Below are positions 9,103-17,819 of a DNA stretch of 64,000 nt, one piece after another (position 1 is the first letter of the stretch; every line of letters begins with the position of its first letter). Location of the stretch: the NCBI RefSeq assembly GCF_000317515.1, contig NC_019738.1, forward strand, positions 3,808,001 to 3,872,000. The letters run 5' to 3'. The stretch is from Allocoleopsis franciscana PCC 7113. GTDB lineage: Bacteria > Cyanobacteriota > Cyanobacteriia > Cyanobacteriales > Coleofasciculaceae. A program made the position numbers and the translations under genes. The notes under the pieces are model-generated. The model saw only the letters and a program-made list of their open reading frames with translations. It made no database searches and was not told the DNA's origin.

Positions 9103-9861
9103 ATGTACAATGATGATGACGATCTGAGCGTACTCGATGCGGTTGATCTAGAAGACCCTCTAGATGCAATAGAGCCGATTGATAGCGAGTCAGAAGCTCA
9201 CAAGCCTGACCCAGAAGCCATGTTGGCACTGTTAACGGCACGGGAAACGCCGCAACGGATGCTGGCAGCACGGGCATTTTGTGAAATTCAAGATGAGAGA
9301 GCTATTCCTCATCTCATTAACCTTTTGAAAGATGTGTGCCCCTTGGTACGAGTGAGTGCAGCCTATGCCCTCGGACGCAATCCGAGTCCAACAGCGGTAG
9401 AGCCATTAATTGAACAGTTGAATCACGATTGGAATGGTTATGTGCGTAAAGGTGCGGTTTGGGCATTGGGCAACTGCCGCGATCGCCGCGCTTTACCTTC
9501 TCTGACTGACGCCCTGAAAAATGAGATTTCAGCCGTGCGGTTGTGGGCGGCTAGTGCTTTAGCGCAAATGTCTCAGTTGCAGTATGGAGACATTGTCGCC
9601 TGCATTCCACCCCTAATTACAGCCTTGAAACAAGACCCAGTGGCAGCGGTGCGGAGTAATTGTGCCTGGTCAATCGGACAGCTATGCCGGGAACTCCCCT
9701 CCAATGCCATCTACGGAGGGGCGATTGATGGCTTGCTGGAAGCCTTTGCCGAAGATGAAGACCTAGGGGTTCAAGAAGACGCTAAAGCTGCACTCTTGAG
9801 AGTGGGTGACCCTCGGGGTCTTCAGCTAATTGAAGCGATCGAGATTGAAGGATTAATCTAG
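9103..9861 (+). CDS. HEAT-repeat (PBS lyase-like) protein
   Basis: A 252-residue soluble protein. After an acidic N-terminus (MYNDDDDLSVLDAVDLED) it consists of about five HEAT-like alpha-helical repeats with the signature ERAIPHLINLLKD-VRVSAAYALG, then VRKGAVWALGNC, VRLWAASALAQM and VRSNCAWSIGQL. This repeat type occurs in cyanobacterial phycobilin lyases (CpcE/PecE-like) and in unrelated scaffolding proteins. With no phycobilisome genes nearby, a lyase role is not supported; a protein-binding role is the safer reading. Confidence 0.82.
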   Translation: MYNDDDDLSVLDAVDLEDPLDAIEPIDSESEAHKPDPEAMLALLTARETPQRMLAARAFCEIQDERAIPHLINLLKDVCPLVRVSAAYALGRNPSPTAVEPLIEQLNHDWNGYVRKGAVWALGNCRDRRALPSLTDALKNEISAVRLWAASALAQMSQLQYGDIVACIPPLITALKQDPVAAVRSNCAWSIGQLCRELPSNAIYGGAIDGLLEAFAEDEDLGVQEDAKAALLRVGDPRGLQLIEAIEIEGLI

Positions 9862-9922
9862 TACTCTCCCGGCTATTTGGTAAGGTTTTTAAAGAAAGTT
9901 TACAAAACAACTTACCCGCCCA

Positions 9923-10447
9923 ATGAGCATAGAGACCCAAAAATCATCGCCTTTTCGGTCAGTCTTGATTATCACCATATCCTTAGTTCTCATTGCTATC
10001 TGTTGGTTGGGAGTAACACTCGCTTTTTCAGGAGGGACAATGTTTGCCGGAACACGACCTACAAATCTCGGTATCCAAGAATCTGGGCAACTAGCCGCCT
10101 GCCCTAGCAGCCCCAACTGCGTCAACAGCCAAAGCCAAGATGCTGTGCATAAAATTGAGCCTTTAACTTTTGACTCAACACCCACACAGGCCATGGCTGA
10201 CCTCAAGAAAGTCATTGAGAACATGGATAGGACAACCATTATCACAGAAACCGAGAATTACCTCTACGCAGAATTCAAAACTAAGCTTATGGGGTATGTC
10301 GATGATGTGGAATTCTTACTTGATTCCAGTTCTAAAGTCATCCACGTTCGCTCCGCCTCGCGTCTGGGACAGTCGGACTTGGGGATGAACCGTAAACGAA
10401 TTGAAACAATTCGAGCCGCACTGAGCGAACTCAAAAGCAAAGTATAG
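9923..10447 (+). CDS. DUF1499 protein with N-terminal membrane anchor
   Basis: A 174-residue protein. A hydrophobic helix at about residues 12-36 (VLIITISLVLIAICWLGVTLAF) anchors or exports it. The rest fits DUF1499: the motif ACPSSPNCVNSQ with its two cysteines, a central YLYAEFKTKLMGYVDDVEF, and IHVRSASRLGQSDLGMNRKRIE near the end. Function is unknown for the family. It is followed by hairpin-forming sequence and converges with the sulfide:quinone oxidoreductase gene. Confidence 0.85.
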   Translation: MSIETQKSSPFRSVLIITISLVLIAICWLGVTLAFSGGTMFAGTRPTNLGIQESGQLAACPSSPNCVNSQSQDAVHKIEPLTFDSTPTQAMADLKKVIENMDRTTIITETENYLYAEFKTKLMGYVDDVEFLLDSSSKVIHVRSASRLGQSDLGMNRKRIETIRAALSELKSKV

Positions 10448-10482
10448 GGGCTTTTTTATTCCCCCCCGAATTTTGGGGGGGT
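10433..10482 (+). terminator. Hairpins between convergent genes
   Basis: Two overlapping structures follow the DUF1499 gene. AAAAGC pairs with GCTTTTTT and gives a weak intrinsic-type terminator for the plus strand, and a second stem of seven C (10461-10467) pairs with seven G (10475-10481) around a GAATTTT loop. The second stem has no U-run after it on either strand. Confidence 0.5.
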
Positions 10483-10542
10483 AAAAGATGCTGGCTATTT
10501 AAAAGGGGTCTAACCCTACCTGGATTCGCCAACACTATCCTC

Positions 10543-11838
10543 TCAAGTCATCGCTGGTCTCCATCCCTTCAGCTTCAGAGCTTTTCCCTCAAACTGTTTA
10601 CCTTTGAGCATTCGATTCCAGTAGAGCCAGGGTAAAACATGACGCTTCACCAACCACATACTATAACGCTCCTCCCTGGGGTCCATGGGGAAAGTGGACA
10701 GAGGTTGGTTGGTGTAGTCAAATTCTGCCATGATCACGGTGCCGTAACCTGTAATCAGTGGACAGCAAGTGTAACCCTCGTATTTGCCAGTTAGGGAGTG
10801 AGTCTGCATCACAGCCAGTAAGTTTTCGACCAGCACCGGTGCTTGCCCTCGGATAGCCGCTGCCGTTTTGGAGATGGGAAGAGAAGAGGCATCCCCCAAA
10901 CTAAAAACATTGGGATATACGTTGTGCTGTAAGGTATCTTTATTGACATTGACCCAGCCTTTACTTGGCCCCTCTGTCCCCGCCAGTTTGCTGGTTTTGA
11001 TAAAGTCTGGAGCGCTCATGGGTGGGGTGACGTGAATCATGTCGTAGGGAATAGCGACCTCTTTCACCCCGTCATCCGTGGTGACATCAAACACCGCTTC
11101 TTTAGAGTCAGCCCGGATGGCTTTTAGATTGTGTTTAAAGTTTAGCTGAATGTCCCGACGCTTAACTACCTGCATCAGTGGTTCAGCATAGGCGGGAACC
11201 GGGAAAATGGCACCAACGGCACTGCAAAACATAACGTTTGTCTGGTTGCGAACCCCATTCTGGCGGAAGGTATCATCGGCGAGGTACATGATTTTTTGGG
11301 GAGCACCGCCGCATTTAATCGGAGTTGCCGGGTAGGTAAATAGGGCATTCCCTCCCTTAAAATTGCGGATGGTTTCCCAGGTGTAGGGAGCGCCTTCAAA
11401 GCTATAGTTACTGCATACACCATTTTTCCCCAGCGCTTCTTTCAATCCTGCGATCGCATTCCAATCAATTTGAATACCGGGACACACCACTAAGTAGTCA
11501 TAAGAGACCTGTTTTCCCTCGCGGGTTTTCACTATGTTGTTGTCGGGGTCAAATTCGGCAGCATAGTCCTTGATCCAGGTAACACCACTAGGAATACAGG
11601 AGGCTTCTGGCTTAACCGTATCTTCTGCCTTGAACTGACCTCCTCCAACCAACGTCCAGGCGGGTTGATAGTAGTGCTTGTCGGACGGTTCAATGATGGC
11701 AATGTCGAGTTTACTATTTTTGGCGAGTAACTGGGAGGCGACAGTAATGCCTGCGGCACCTCCGCCCACAATCACAATTTGGTGATGAGGGCTATTGGTG
11801 GTAGATGTGACGGCTTTCGGTTGAGTTGATGATGACAT
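10543..11838 (-). CDS. sqr: Sulfide:quinone oxidoreductase, type II-like
   Basis: A 431-residue flavoprotein that would oxidise sulfide and pass electrons to the quinone pool at the membrane surface. The FAD-binding GGGAAG is at residues 25-30. Key cysteines lie where the type II (mitochondrial SQOR-like) enzymes have them: Cys176 in PIKCGGAPQKIMYL and Cys358/359 in GYTCCPLITGYG; Cys81 is also present. A second dinucleotide region (VFSLGDASSLPISKTAAAIR, about 312-330) is the usual C-terminal FAD site. The C-terminus (MWLVKRHVLPWLYWNRML) is hydrophobic and probably binds the membrane. It lies downstream of a Crp/Fnr regulator gene in the same direction, with a gap of about 130 bases. Confidence 0.9.
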   Translation of the reverse strand: MSSSTQPKAVTSTTNSPHHQIVIVGGGAAGITVASQLLAKNSKLDIAIIEPSDKHYYQPAWTLVGGGQFKAEDTVKPEASCIPSGVTWIKDYAAEFDPDNNIVKTREGKQVSYDYLVVCPGIQIDWNAIAGLKEALGKNGVCSNYSFEGAPYTWETIRNFKGGNALFTYPATPIKCGGAPQKIMYLADDTFRQNGVRNQTNVMFCSAVGAIFPVPAYAEPLMQVVKRRDIQLNFKHNLKAIRADSKEAVFDVTTDDGVKEVAIPYDMIHVTPPMSAPDFIKTSKLAGTEGPSKGWVNVNKDTLQHNVYPNVFSLGDASSLPISKTAAAIRGQAPVLVENLLAVMQTHSLTGKYEGYTCCPLITGYGTVIMAEFDYTNQPLSTFPMDPREERYSMWLVKRHVLPWLYWNRMLKGKQFEGKALKLKGWRPAMT

Positions 11839-11969
11839 AGTTTTCTGGCACGACTCCGTACAGAGAACAAAATAGATGTTCTACTTATAGCAAGTTGCAG
11901 ACAAAAGCATAATGTGTATTGATACTAAGTTAAATTTATAATTACGCCAGCGCTATCACACCATAAGCT

Positions 11970-12686
11970 TCAGCCAAACAATCGAGTATATTCTGCTTTG
12001 ACCACCTTGTAACATTCGCAAGCGGATGCTTCCAAGCTCTTTCTATCTACAATCTGGATGCGTCCGCGTTGGTAACGAATCAAACCTTGATCCTGAAGTT
12101 GACTAGCCGCTTCGCTGACTCCAGCACGCCTTACGCCCAGCATCGTCGCGAGGAATTCCTGTGTGAGGGCAAGTTCCTCTGAACCTACACCGTCACTGCT
12201 CATAAGCAACCAGCGGCAGAGCCTTGCTCCTATATGATGAAGACGGTTGCAGGCCGCCGTTTGTGAACCGGTAACAATGGTTATATGGATGTAATGGTAG
12301 AGAATTTTTTTTAGCGCTCCATCTTTGTCGAACGCCTCTTTGATGATCTCCGCTTTGACACGCACGGCTTGACCTGGAATTTGCGTCAGCGTTTGCATTG
12401 GTGTCGTGTCCGCATCCAAAAGCACTGGCAAACCTGCCATTCCCTCACGCCCAATAGCGCCAGCTTCGACCGTTGAGCCATCCTCCATCACCGTCACTAA
12501 AGAAAGCAATGCGTTAAGCGGGAAATAGACAAATGGGATAAGCTCATCAGGCAAGATGATGGACTGCCCCAGAGAGAGTGAGATTTGCTCCAGATGAGGC
12601 TGCAATGCGGTTAGTTCATCACTCGGTAAGCTAGCAAGCAGGCGGTTTGATGAGAGCGGATGTGCCTGTTGGGGAGTGGACATCAA
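11970..12686 (-). CDS. Crp/Fnr-family transcriptional regulator
   Basis: A 238-residue regulator with a cyclic-nucleotide-binding-like beta barrel (about residues 30-130, VEAGAIGREGMAGLPVLL) and a C-terminal winged helix with LTQEFLATMLGVRRAGVSEAASQL. The barrel lacks the Arg-Ser phosphate-binding pair of true cAMP receptors, so cAMP is not expected to be its ligand. The tail carries two cysteines in ACECYK, a recurrent feature of this subfamily. It is directly upstream of the sulfide:quinone oxidoreductase gene on the same strand, so control of sulfide oxidation is a plausible but unproven role. Confidence 0.85.
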   Translation of the reverse strand: MMSTPQQAHPLSSNRLLASLPSDELTALQPHLEQISLSLGQSIILPDELIPFVYFPLNALLSLVTVMEDGSTVEAGAIGREGMAGLPVLLDADTTPMQTLTQIPGQAVRVKAEIIKEAFDKDGALKKILYHYIHITIVTGSQTAACNRLHHIGARLCRWLLMSSDGVGSEELALTQEFLATMLGVRRAGVSEAASQLQDQGLIRYQRGRIQIVDRKSLEASACECYKVVKAEYTRLFG

Positions 12687-12905
12687 ATACCTCTAAAATC
12701 TGTCACACTGGCACAGTAGCAAAAAACAACCGATGATATGATGTCCGTTGATTACCCTTAATAAAAGCCTGTTTGTCGTGAGTGCTTCATAGCGCCCACT
12801 CTTATAGGACTCGCATTCCTCACTCCAAACTCCCGCATCGTGTGATTTTATGACGGGACATGAAATGATATCAAGTCAAGCTTGATGATCGCCAAGCGCC
12901 AATCG

Positions 12906-13223
12906 CTATCCGATCAGGTCAATTCCGGGTTCTACCCCACCAGAAGCCACGGGTGCTTCTTCCTTAACTCGCCGAATCGGAAGATTAGCAATTAACGCGG
13001 TTACCCTTTGATTGCTCTCTAAGGCAATTTCCAATCCCTCGGTTTCAATTTCAACGTAACGAGAGACAACTTCCAATATTTCATTCCGCATCTTCTCTAT
13101 CATCTGCGGAGTCAGGTCAGCGCGATCATGGGCAATAACCAGTTGCAGGCGGCGTTTAACTTCCGCCCGACTGTTGCTGGCACTCGTCCAGGGAAAGAGT
13201 CGTTCTAGAAGGTCGCTAATCAT
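12906..13223 (-). CDS. minE: Cell division topological specificity factor MinE
   Basis: A 105-residue MinE. The N-terminal part ([11 protein letters not shown]) is the membrane/MinD-contact region, and [21 protein letters not shown] is the conserved MinD-activating segment; [18 protein letters not shown] begins the dimerisation domain. It stimulates MinD ATPase and so positions the MinC inhibitor away from midcell. It is last in a minC-minD-minE series, with a 140-base gap after minD containing a GGCGTTACC palindrome. Confidence 0.93.
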   Translation of the reverse strand: MISDLLERLFPWTSASNSRAEVKRRLQLVIAHDRADLTPQMIEKMRNEILEVVSRYVEIETEGLEIALESNQRVTALIANLPIRRVKEEAPVASGGVEPGIDLIG

Positions 13224-13363
13224 GGGGCTTGTCGGGGGGGTGAATCTGCATTATAGAGGTGATGAATAGACGCGGTCACGGATCAGGGGTTGTATATTGA
13301 GTTGTTTTAAATTTCAAGACTCAGGGCGGGTAATGGTAACGCCGCCCCTACCAGGCTAAAACA

Positions 13364-14161
13364 TTAACCGCGAAATAAGCGGCGGATACGGTTGATCAGG
13401 CTATCGTGTTCTGCCATCAGGTCAAGGAAGGGAATCTTCTCCCCTTCTAGGCGTCTGGCAATGTTATTCATGGCAATTCCAGGCAGAGAAACATGTTCGG
13501 CTAACACTAAGGGTTCGCCTCGGTTGCTGGAAATGATCACCCGTTCATCGTCGGGGATGATGCCGATTAAGGGGATAGCCAGAATTTCTTGTACATCCTG
13601 CACTGACATCATCTGATCGGCTTGCACCATTGTGGGTTTGAGGCGATTGACAATCAGGTGAATTTTCTTAATGCCTTGGGCTTCTAGTAAGCCGACAACG
13701 CGGTCAGCATCCCGCACAGCGGCAATTTCTGGTGTTGTGACAATTAAGGCTTCTTGGGCTGCGGCGATCGCATTTTGAAAACCCGATTCAATCCCCGCCG
13801 GACAGTCTACTAAAATGTATTCAAACTTCTGGGCTAACACGCTCAAAAGCTTTTTCATTTGAGCCGGCGTCACGGATTCCTGCATCCGGCTTTGAGCGGC
13901 CGGTAGCAGAACCACGCCATCCTGCCGCTTGTCCTTGACTAACGCTTGTTCTAAGCGGCATTGACCGGCGAGAACGTCAATGGCGGTATAAACGACCCGA
14001 TTTTCCAGCCCTAAGAGCAAATCTAAGTTTCGTAGTCCAAAATCCGCATCGACCAATACCACTTGACGACCGCAACGTGCGATCGCCATCCCTAAGTTAG
14101 CAGTAACAGTAGTTTTACCCACCCCTCCTTTGCCGGAGGTGATGACAATAATACGACTCAT
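13364..14161 (-). CDS. minD: Septum-site determining ATPase MinD
   Basis: A 265-residue ParA/MinD-type ATPase. The deviant Walker A GKGGVGKTT is at residues 10-18, the switch region VDADFGLRNLD near 40, and YILVDCPAGIE near 115. The amphipathic C-terminus LINRIRRLFRG is the membrane targeting sequence. It recruits MinC to the membrane and is cycled by MinE. Its start overlaps the minC stop by four bases (ATGA arrangement), indicating translational coupling. Confidence 0.96.
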   Translation of the reverse strand: MSRIIVITSGKGGVGKTTVTANLGMAIARCGRQVVLVDADFGLRNLDLLLGLENRVVYTAIDVLAGQCRLEQALVKDKRQDGVVLLPAAQSRMQESVTPAQMKKLLSVLAQKFEYILVDCPAGIESGFQNAIAAAQEALIVTTPEIAAVRDADRVVGLLEAQGIKKIHLIVNRLKPTMVQADQMMSVQDVQEILAIPLIGIIPDDERVIISSNRGEPLVLAEHVSLPGIAMNNIARRLEGEKIPFLDLMAEHDSLINRIRRLFRG

Positions 14162-15009
14162 GAATTCAACAACAAGTGGGTCTTAGCAAAATCAGTTGCT
14201 CTGGCTATGCGAATTCCTTCTGAGGTCACATAAGCGACTTCCGGATAAAACTGTTCCGGTAGCGTCCCTGGTGCCCTTGCGACAGCATCCGCAATTCGTA
14301 GTTGGGTCGGTTCCATCTGGAGTGCCATGATCCGGCACGCTCGATTGCCATTGGCACCAGCATGAGCCACTCCTCGAAGACGCCCCCAAATGAAGATATC
14401 TCCTGCTGCAATGACTGCGCCGCCCGGATTGAGGTCTCCTAATATAACAATAGTGCCTGGATGACGAATCTCAACACCCGATCGCACTGTTAGTTGCAAG
14501 TATAGGGGTTCTGTGATGAACTCGGTCGGTTCTTCTCTCTGTGTCTGAAGAGAATAAGTAGGCGGCTGTTGCTCCACTGAGTAACCACCGGTAGCCGCCG
14601 CTACAGCGGTTTGTCGCCGCGTCGTGTAAACTCGCTGAAGTTGGAGCTGGATTTCCAACAGAGCATCGGCGATCGCTTGTAGTTTCATGGCATCCAACAA
14701 GTGGTCTTGAGCCATTAAATGCACCGGAGTATTAGCCTGCCAAAAGCGTTCACCGCCATTCAGGCGCTGCTTGAGTTGCTGCCATAGATCAGACCAACCG
14801 GCAGAGCTGGGCATGTCTGTTTCCGGGGGCAAGATTAACTGGAGTTGTTCCCCCTCCCGTTTCAAGCGGACTTGGGAGTCGCAATCCACGACGGGGTTAC
14901 TTTCGGAAACGTCAGATATCACGGAGTCGCTTTCGGCAACGTCGGACATCACGGAATCGCTCTCGGAAACGGTAGATAGAGATGATTGTTGAGCCGAATC
15001 AGAAGTCAT
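14158..15009 (-). CDS. minC: Septum-site determining protein MinC
   Basis: A 283-residue inhibitor of FtsZ assembly. The C-terminal part (about 165-270) is the beta-helical MinC domain: VRSGVEIRHPGTIVILGDLNPG, then GDIFIWGRLRGVAHAGANGN. The N-terminal FtsZ-interacting part is weakly conserved, as usual in cyanobacteria. The first 45 residues are odd: they contain an acidic Ser-rich tandem repeat (SESDSV-SDVAESDSV-SDVSESNPV) encoded by a 30-base DNA repeat at about 14900-14989. It is the first gene of minC-minD-minE. Confidence 0.93.
   Translation of the reverse strand: MTSDSAQQSSLSTVSESDSVMSDVAESDSVISDVSESNPVVDCDSQVRLKREGEQLQLILPPETDMPSSAGWSDLWQQLKQRLNGGERFWQANTPVHLMAQDHLLDAMKLQAIADALLEIQLQLQRVYTTRRQTAVAAATGGYSVEQQPPTYSLQTQREEPTEFITEPLYLQLTVRSGVEIRHPGTIVILGDLNPGGAVIAAGDIFIWGRLRGVAHAGANGNRACRIMALQMEPTQLRIADAVARAPGTLPEQFYPEVAYVTSEGIRIARATDFAKTHLLLNS
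14900..14989 (-). repeat. 30-base tandem repeat inside the minC 5' end
   Basis: Two good copies and one degenerate copy of a 30-base unit (beginning CTTTCGG on the plus strand) encode the repeated acidic decapeptide near the MinC N-terminus. The reading frame is preserved. Confidence 0.7.
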
Positions 15010-15123
15010 GCAACAACAGGGTCTTACGTCGGATGAGTCCGACTAAACTAAACGACATCGTACCTCAAGTGCAGGCTGCGGTCGAGAACCTAGTCAGTTT
15101 AAGTTAAGCGAGTCGGGAATGGG

Positions 15124-15627
15124 TTAGGATTGTGCTCGTGCGTAGGGAGAAATCACGCGATTGGAAGGTTGACTGGTTAACAGAATTGAACCGTCGGGTA
15201 AGATTGCCCCACCTAAGTCCGCATCCGTTAAATCAGCTCCTCTCAAATCTGCCCCACTTAAATCAGCCCCCCGTAGGTTCGCCTCTCGCAGGTTCGCCTT
15301 CATTAGGTTCGCCTCATTCAACTCAGCTCCTCGCAAATTGGCTCCCCGTAAATTTGCCCTCGATAAATTTGTCCGGGTTAGGTTAGCGCCTTCTAACACG
15401 GTTTTATGGAGTGTTGCCTCACTCAAGTTGGCTCGGCTTAAGTCCACATCTATCAGGATTTGTTCACTCAGAATGACACCCTGAAAATCACGTTCTCCTG
15501 CCGCATACTGCTTCAGCAATTCATCGATCGGGATTTTAATCGACTTTAGTTGCTCTAACAATTGCCTCTTGGCATCAGAGGTGAGTCGTTGGGGTTTGTA
15601 ATCAGTCGTGCGTTTAGATAATTTCAT
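15124..15627 (-). CDS. Pentapeptide-repeat protein
   Basis: A soluble protein of about 167 residues if started at the ATG at 15627 (MKLSKRTTDYKPQ); a TTG at 15666 would add 13 residues. An N-terminal helical part (SDAKRQLLEQLKSIKIPIDELLKQYAAGERDF) is followed by about 15 A(D/N)LXX pentapeptides forming a right-handed quadrilateral beta-helix (SRANLSEATLHKT...ADLRGADLTDADLGGA). Such proteins usually act by protein-protein contact; no specific role can be given. A perfect CRP-type operator lies about 150 bases upstream. Confidence 0.88.
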   Translation of the reverse strand: MKLSKRTTDYKPQRLTSDAKRQLLEQLKSIKIPIDELLKQYAAGERDFQGVILSEQILIDVDLSRANLSEATLHKTVLEGANLTRTNLSRANLRGANLRGAELNEANLMKANLREANLRGADLSGADLRGADLTDADLGGAILPDGSILLTSQPSNRVISPYARAQS

Positions 15628-16078
15628 ATCTTTGTATTCCCAATAATTTACAGATTTAATGCTCAAACTTTTCTTGGCGTTCTATGTTGAGGAAAATCAT
15701 CAATAGAGATTGAACTATATCCGTTTAAAACGTGATATAGTACTCAAGAATTTGTGATTGAATCAATTTCTAAATGTGATGCATATCACAGTCTCGAACT
15801 GCTCCCTACAGTCCGCTAAACCCAATCAATTCAAGCGCCCAAATTGAAATATACCCTTCCCGATAGTCTGAATATCGGCAATCGAAGGGGATGAGGGCGT
15901 CGGTTTTGGAGACTGAGAATTAATGTACAATAGGCAATCTCTGAGTGGAAAAAAGTAAGTATAGCACAATTACTTTTTGGGGCACGATTTATTCATGCCC
16001 CCTACCTTCTAGTATAGATAAACCTCGAATCCGATAACCTCTGTCTTTTTGCCGGAAACGATGGACGATTACACTCCG
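15628..16078. other. Intergenic region with CRP-type site
   Basis: About 450 bases between the pentapeptide-repeat gene and the sugar-acid kinase gene. Apart from the CRP-type palindrome and AT-rich sequence around 15700-15780 that probably holds the promoter, I see no gene or RNA. Confidence 0.4.
15775..15790. promoter_or_regulatory. Predicted CRP/SyCRP1-type operator
   Basis: TGTGATGCATATCACA is an exact match to TGTGA-N6-TCACA, the consensus shared by E. coli CRP and cyanobacterial SyCRP1. A further TGTGA half-like motif lies near 15763. It is between two minus-strand genes and so most likely serves the pentapeptide-repeat gene. Ten fixed bases make a chance match in this window unlikely (well under one expected). 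Confidence 0.65.
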
Positions 16079-17416
16079 CTAGGGTGAATTTGTTTCTACC
16101 TGACTCAACCGTTGGTAAGTTGTCGCTAAGGCGTTAGCATCCCCTACATTTCCGGGGAATAGTACTACGGGTAAGTTGGGAAATTGAGGATGGTCAATCG
16201 GTGTGCGTACAACTGAACATCCTGGGATAATTTGACCGAGTAGTCGTGCTGACCTTAAAGCCAAACCTGTACTCAAGACATCGTTGGAGGTAATGCCTCC
16301 CTTACTAATTAAAAAGCCGATATCCGCTGGCAATCCGCGCACGATATCCATTAATAAGGCTGAAACCGCTACTCCAAACTCTAGCCTTGTTTGCACATCC
16401 TTAAAAGTGAGTTCTTGGCGACTGGTGTAAACCACCGGCGTCTTTCCGGCAGAGTGAATTTCTTGGATGCGATCGCAAATACTGGCTAAAAGTTCACCCC
16501 GTTGCGTTGGGGACTCATCCAATAAGTGCGATACATCCACCTCTACACCCACCACTCCCGACGCTTGCAGGAGTTGCTCTAATTGCTGGGTTGTCTTTTT
16601 GACATGAGAACCCACTATCACAGCACCAGGTTTCCCCTGGCGCACATATTGAGCCATATCAGCAGCAGCGACTGGCTGTGGTTGAAGACTTGCCAGCGAG
16701 GTTAAGATGCTGGCAGCACTGCGAAATAGGAAGCGTTTACCCTGTGCAGCAGCGATTAGAATATCGGCTGCAAACTGGTCTAAATCGGTTTGAGTCTCCC
16801 CATCGACAACACAACATTGATTGGAACTGAGAATCTGGAGGCGCTCTAAACACCCCTTGCGGATATCTTCTAGCAAAAATCGCTCAACAGCCTCAGCCTT
16901 AATACGACCTTTAGTTTTCTCTTCTACATAATCGGGCAAATAGCTGTGGTGATAGCCAAAAACGGAATCTTTAGCAAATTCGGTTTCGTGTACGGGGGTG
17001 GGAACGCCATCAATGATCAGGTAATGGATGCTTTCGCAGGTGACTCGTCCCCCCTCAAAGAAGGCAGGGACTAAGAAATGGGCGTCAAATGGCCCAACTT
17101 CTTCGGCAATCACATCAGTTTCTACGGGATAATGTCCGCGTAGGGTGGAGTCAGAGCGACTGACAACAAGGAAATCTTCTATTCCTTCTGCTTCTAGGGC
17201 GATTTTCAGGTTATAGCAAACTTCTCTGGTGACATCTGCTGCTTGTTCTGGGGTGAGTGCTCTGGTGTTGGTGAGGACAAAAAAAATAGGTGAGTCATCC
17301 CGGAGTCCGAGTTGTAAGGTTTCGACATCCCAGCGCATCAGCAGCAGGCAACTGTGGACGGTTTGGGAACCGGTGGGGTCATCATCCAGAACAATAATTT
17401 TAGGGTTGGTGGTCAT
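16079..17416 (-). CDS. Four-carbon acid sugar kinase family protein (DUF1537/OtnK-like)
   Basis: A 445-residue protein. The N-terminus KIIVLDDDPTGSQTVH is the diagnostic DDxTGS-type motif; SRSDSTLRGHYPVE follows near residue 107, and the C-terminal nucleotide-binding half contains ISKGGITSNDV and VLFPGNVGD. Characterised relatives phosphorylate four-carbon sugar acids such as threonate or erythronate, or 2-oxo-tetronate. No dehydrogenase or aldolase partner is present nearby, so the substrate remains open. Confidence 0.85.
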   Translation of the reverse strand: MTTNPKIIVLDDDPTGSQTVHSCLLLMRWDVETLQLGLRDDSPIFFVLTNTRALTPEQAADVTREVCYNLKIALEAEGIEDFLVVSRSDSTLRGHYPVETDVIAEEVGPFDAHFLVPAFFEGGRVTCESIHYLIIDGVPTPVHETEFAKDSVFGYHHSYLPDYVEEKTKGRIKAEAVERFLLEDIRKGCLERLQILSSNQCCVVDGETQTDLDQFAADILIAAAQGKRFLFRSAASILTSLASLQPQPVAAADMAQYVRQGKPGAVIVGSHVKKTTQQLEQLLQASGVVGVEVDVSHLLDESPTQRGELLASICDRIQEIHSAGKTPVVYTSRQELTFKDVQTRLEFGVAVSALLMDIVRGLPADIGFLISKGGITSNDVLSTGLALRSARLLGQIIPGCSVVRTPIDHPQFPNLPVVLFPGNVGDANALATTYQRLSQVETNSP

Positions 17417-17469
17417 TTTTTATAGAAGAGTGAGTAAGCATTTCAGTCCATATTGAGTTTTACCTGGAA

Positions 17470-17546
17470 GATCCCCCTAAATCCCCCTTAAAAAGGGGGA
17501 CTTTAAAAGTCTTCTCCCCCCTTTTCAAGGGGGGCTGGGGGGGATC
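17470..17546. repeat. G/C-run palindromic repeat with GATCCCCC ends
   Basis: A 77-base element beginning GATCCCCC and ending GGGGGATC, with internal stems CCCCCTTAAAAAGGGGG and CCCCCCTTTTCAAGGGGGG. A longer copy lies at 31758-31868 and a partial one near 35834-35880. It is a non-coding dispersed repeat of the kind frequent in cyanobacterial genomes. Confidence 0.75.
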
Positions 17547-17702
17547 AAAGGGTGTGAACACACACCCTAGGGGGGTAAAAAATACGGGTGAATTGGGTGG
17601 GCTTAAACCCTGATTGATTCCCCTGTCGGTTGACAGTTTATCAGTTCACTGACAGCTAAGAGAAAATCCTAACAAGTAGTAAAAATTACTTGCATATAAT
17701 TA

Positions 17703-17785
17703 ATTACTTTGATAAAGTAATATTGTTGCAACGCGCAACAAAGTCAGAAGCCAGCCTGGAACCCCGAAAAAGTCACTGGCTGGCT
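17703..17785 (+). promoter_or_regulatory. Three consecutive inverted repeats before a 60-aa gene
   Basis: Within 83 bases there are three stems: ATTACTTT/AAAGTAAT (17703-17721), TTGTTGC/GCAACAA (17723-17741) and AGCCAGCC/GGCTGGCT (17749-17785). They end 34 bases before the ATG at 17820, with an AGGAG between. The first two could be operators around a promoter and the third a leader hairpin. Confidence 0.55.
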
Positions 17786-17819
17786 CTGGCTCCCAACTAT
17801 TCAGGAGACAAATTTAATT

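Noticed and set aside
9103-9861. Calling this HEAT protein a phycobilin lyase
   Set aside because: HEAT repeats alone are not enough, and no phycobilisome gene is nearby.
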